From positions 24,297,883 through 24,361,882 of the forward strand of contig NC_088789.1 in the NCBI RefSeq assembly GCF_949628265.1: a DNA stretch of 64,000 nucleotides, written 5' to 3'. Below the pieces are notes generated by a model, which was given only the letters and a program-made list of their open reading frames with translations, was not told the DNA's origin and searched no databases. Both the position numbers and the translations under genes were made by a program. The DNA comes from Cloeon dipterum (lineage: Eukaryota; Arthropoda; Insecta; Ephemeroptera; Baetidae). This document shows, piece after piece, positions 63,701 to 64,000 of this stretch (positions within the stretch are counted from its first letter, which is position 1; every line of letters begins with the position of its first letter).

Positions 63701-64000
63701 CCCCCCAGTTATCAGCAGTAAATGCGTAGCCTATTTTAAAATCGTAATTTTTGTGTTTCAGGTCGATCTTGAACCTCAGGGGAAAATTCACGTCAAAGTT
63801 GACTTGAAATGGACAACGCAAGGTAATAATCAGCATTCCCTCTAATCCAATCACTAATCCTGTACTTGAAGCCAGCATAATTACACAAATCGAATTATGC
63901 GAATGAGCCTTGCCTCGCAAAGTTGCGAATGCACTAATGCGGCGTTGTTTTGTGACACAGACCACACGATGGAGAAGCCACGGGAGTTCAAGGAGAGACA
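48782..64000 (+). CDS. Pkc98E: Novel-type protein kinase C (Pkc98E / PRKCE-like), N-terminal exons; gene runs past the window
   Basis: Exons: 48782-49126, 63762-63822 and 63961-64000 (cut by the window end). Phases are 0 and 1. Exon 1 encodes 115 residues of an N-terminal C2 domain starting MFSGIVKLKICEASGLRPTD and containing TFDPVWNENF and VFHDAAIPPDDFVANCTI, a close match to the epsilon-type novel PKC C2 domain. Exon 2 continues VDLEPQGKIHVKVDL, the last C2 strand. Exon 3 begins HTMEKPREFKER, which in this family leads to the pseudosubstrate and C1 domains. The novel-PKC C2 domain does not bind calcium; the enzyme is diacylglycerol-dependent, with the Ser/Thr kinase domain encoded downstream, outside the window. 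Intron 1 is 14.6 kb and holds several GC-rich islands and MITE-like copies. The start ATG lies in a GC-rich leader. Confidence 0.95.
50945..51240 (+). repeat. Decayed family-A MITE-like copy in Pkc98E intron 1
   Basis: Scattered blocks in the order of the 12481-12922 element can be followed: 'aaattacagtgcttga', 'acagtgctacttagg', and a 'gtttatgcc...taacaggg' segment parallel to 'gtttatgcattggcaaca'. The inverted ends are not recognisable. Confidence 0.4.
54180..54870. promoter_or_regulatory. GC-rich island with GAGA/GAAC/GAGC tracts in Pkc98E intron 1
   Basis: A sharp GC rise inside AT-rich intron DNA, with (GAAC)n at 54331-54355, (GAGC)n at 54505-54523, TG-rich runs near 54604-54640 and a CTCTCTATCTC...CTCTCTCTC run near 54800-54830. 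CT/GA tracts match the GAGA-factor type of insect promoter element. This resembles the true promoters of this window, so an alternative PKC promoter or enhancer is plausible. No in-phase coding exon is seen. Confidence 0.4.
57005..57058. repeat. Perfect 16-bp inverted repeat (22-nt spacer)
   Basis: TTGGATCCTAGTTACT at 57005-57020 is the exact reverse complement of 57043-57058, with a 22-nt AT-rich spacer. It could form a hairpin in RNA or a cruciform, or be the centre or end of an unknown small element. CTAACTAACTAAG-type repeats flank it at 56969-56980 and 57091-57101. Confidence 0.8.
57120..57545. promoter_or_regulatory. GC-rich island in Pkc98E intron 1
   Basis: About 400 bp rich in CpG, with frames open on both strands but Arg/Pro/Ala-rich chance translations and no domain. 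Composition matches promoter islands elsewhere in the window; function is unproven. Confidence 0.35.
58700..58988 (-). repeat. Partial family-A MITE-like copy next to 58989-59417
   Basis: Blocks such as AAGTGGCATACACCGT, 'gagaaattggcaaaa' and 'caaggtcctcttt' repeat the second half of the adjacent 58989-59417 element in the same orientation. It looks like a truncated older copy into or beside which the fuller copy was inserted. Confidence 0.6.
58989..59417 (-). mobile_element. MITE-like element, family A, copy 2 (in Pkc98E intron 1)
   Basis: About 430 bp, the reverse complement of the 12481-12922 element. Left end ATAAAGAGGAATGATAC (58989-59005), right end GTATCATTCCACTTTAA (59401-59417); the ends are inverted repeats with two mismatches in 17. 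There is no coding frame. Shared internal blocks include CGTCGAGATC (reverse complement GATCTCGACG) and the TAGGATTCAGTTAAAGCC region. Confidence 0.75.
59800..60150. promoter_or_regulatory. GC-richer block with GCA/GGC trinucleotide runs in Pkc98E intron 1
   Basis: Contains (GCA)n near 59883-59901 running into GGCGGTGGCGGCGGCAGC. Frames on both strands are low-complexity (Ala- or Arg-rich). No splice-consistent exon is recognised. Confidence 0.3.
60280..60560 (-). repeat. Decayed family-A MITE-like copy
   Basis: The blocks 'gaaaattgattggctgaaatg', 'gagcttttcaaatg' and 'gtgtctccc' parallel 'gaaaattggctggaaag', 'gtgcttttcaaatgg' and 'gctgtctcc' of 58989-59417 in the same order. The ends are lost. 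Confidence 0.45.
62150..62660. promoter_or_regulatory. GC-rich island with CCGCTG tandem repeat, 1.1 kb before Pkc98E exon 2
   Basis: CpG-rich block containing a (CCGCTG)n run near 62276-62303. It is the last GC island before exon 2 and so a candidate alternative promoter for a shorter PKC transcript. No in-phase coding exon with a donor could be recognised. Confidence 0.35.

Noticed and set aside
1..64000. CRISPR arrays, operons, riboswitches, rRNA or tRNA genes
   Set aside because: No spaced direct-repeat array, no bacterial gene layout and no complete tRNA or rRNA sequence was seen; the tRNA-like boxes belong to SINE copies.

Overview
This is an animal nuclear sequence, most likely an insect or other arthropod. 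It is AT-rich with GC/CpG-rich promoter islands. Its genes are split by GT-AG introns, several of them only 44-60 bp. It carries a gypsy-type retrotransposon, short inverted-repeat elements and a SINE-like element. No prokaryotic or viral gene organisation is present. All gene models below were built by eye: I joined exons at splice sites and required codon phase to stay consistent. Every model that lies wholly inside the window gives a total coding length divisible by three.

Layout: (1) 1-4082, the 3' part of a gypsy LTR retrotransposon (gag tail, intact pol, 3' LTR) on the + strand. (2) 4151-6325 (-), the first four exons of a membrane-anchored short-chain dehydrogenase; the next exon would lie beyond the retrotransposon, so the element seems to sit in an intron of this gene, in antisense. 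(3) 8213-17297 (-), a complete 16-exon gene for a 993-residue type I membrane cadherin-like protein with a Cys/Pro/Thr-rich linker. (4) 18627-23173 (-), a complete 11-exon gene for a 505-residue secreted leucine-rich-repeat protein. (5) 27428-33435 (+), a 7-exon rhodopsin-class neuropeptide-type GPCR. (6) 36.4-40.6 kb (+), TATDN1 with a 5'-UTR intron. (7) 41806-46127 (+), PPP1R21. (8) 46377-47883 (-), ISCA2, convergent with PPP1R21 and divergent from the next gene. (9) 48782-64000 (+), the start of a novel-type protein kinase C (Pkc98E/PRKCE-like): C2-domain exon 1, a 14.6-kb first intron, exon 2 and the beginning of exon 3.

Dispersed repeats recur: a 17-bp-TIR element (about 430-440 bp) with two good and several decayed copies, a second MITE-like family (about 275 bp) with two copies, and a tRNA-like SINE with two copies. 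Most copies sit in introns of the genes above.

The genes do not form one pathway. ISCA2 (mitochondrial 4Fe-4S assembly), PPP1R21 (endosomal coiled-coil), TATDN1 (nuclease) and PKC are conserved housekeeping or signalling genes; the cadherin, LRR and GPCR genes act at the cell surface or outside the cell. I found no new multi-gene system. The points most worth a second look are the unusual cadherin architecture, its stop-free 60-bp intron, the intronic gypsy element, the two MITE-like families and the GC-rich islands inside the PKC first intron.
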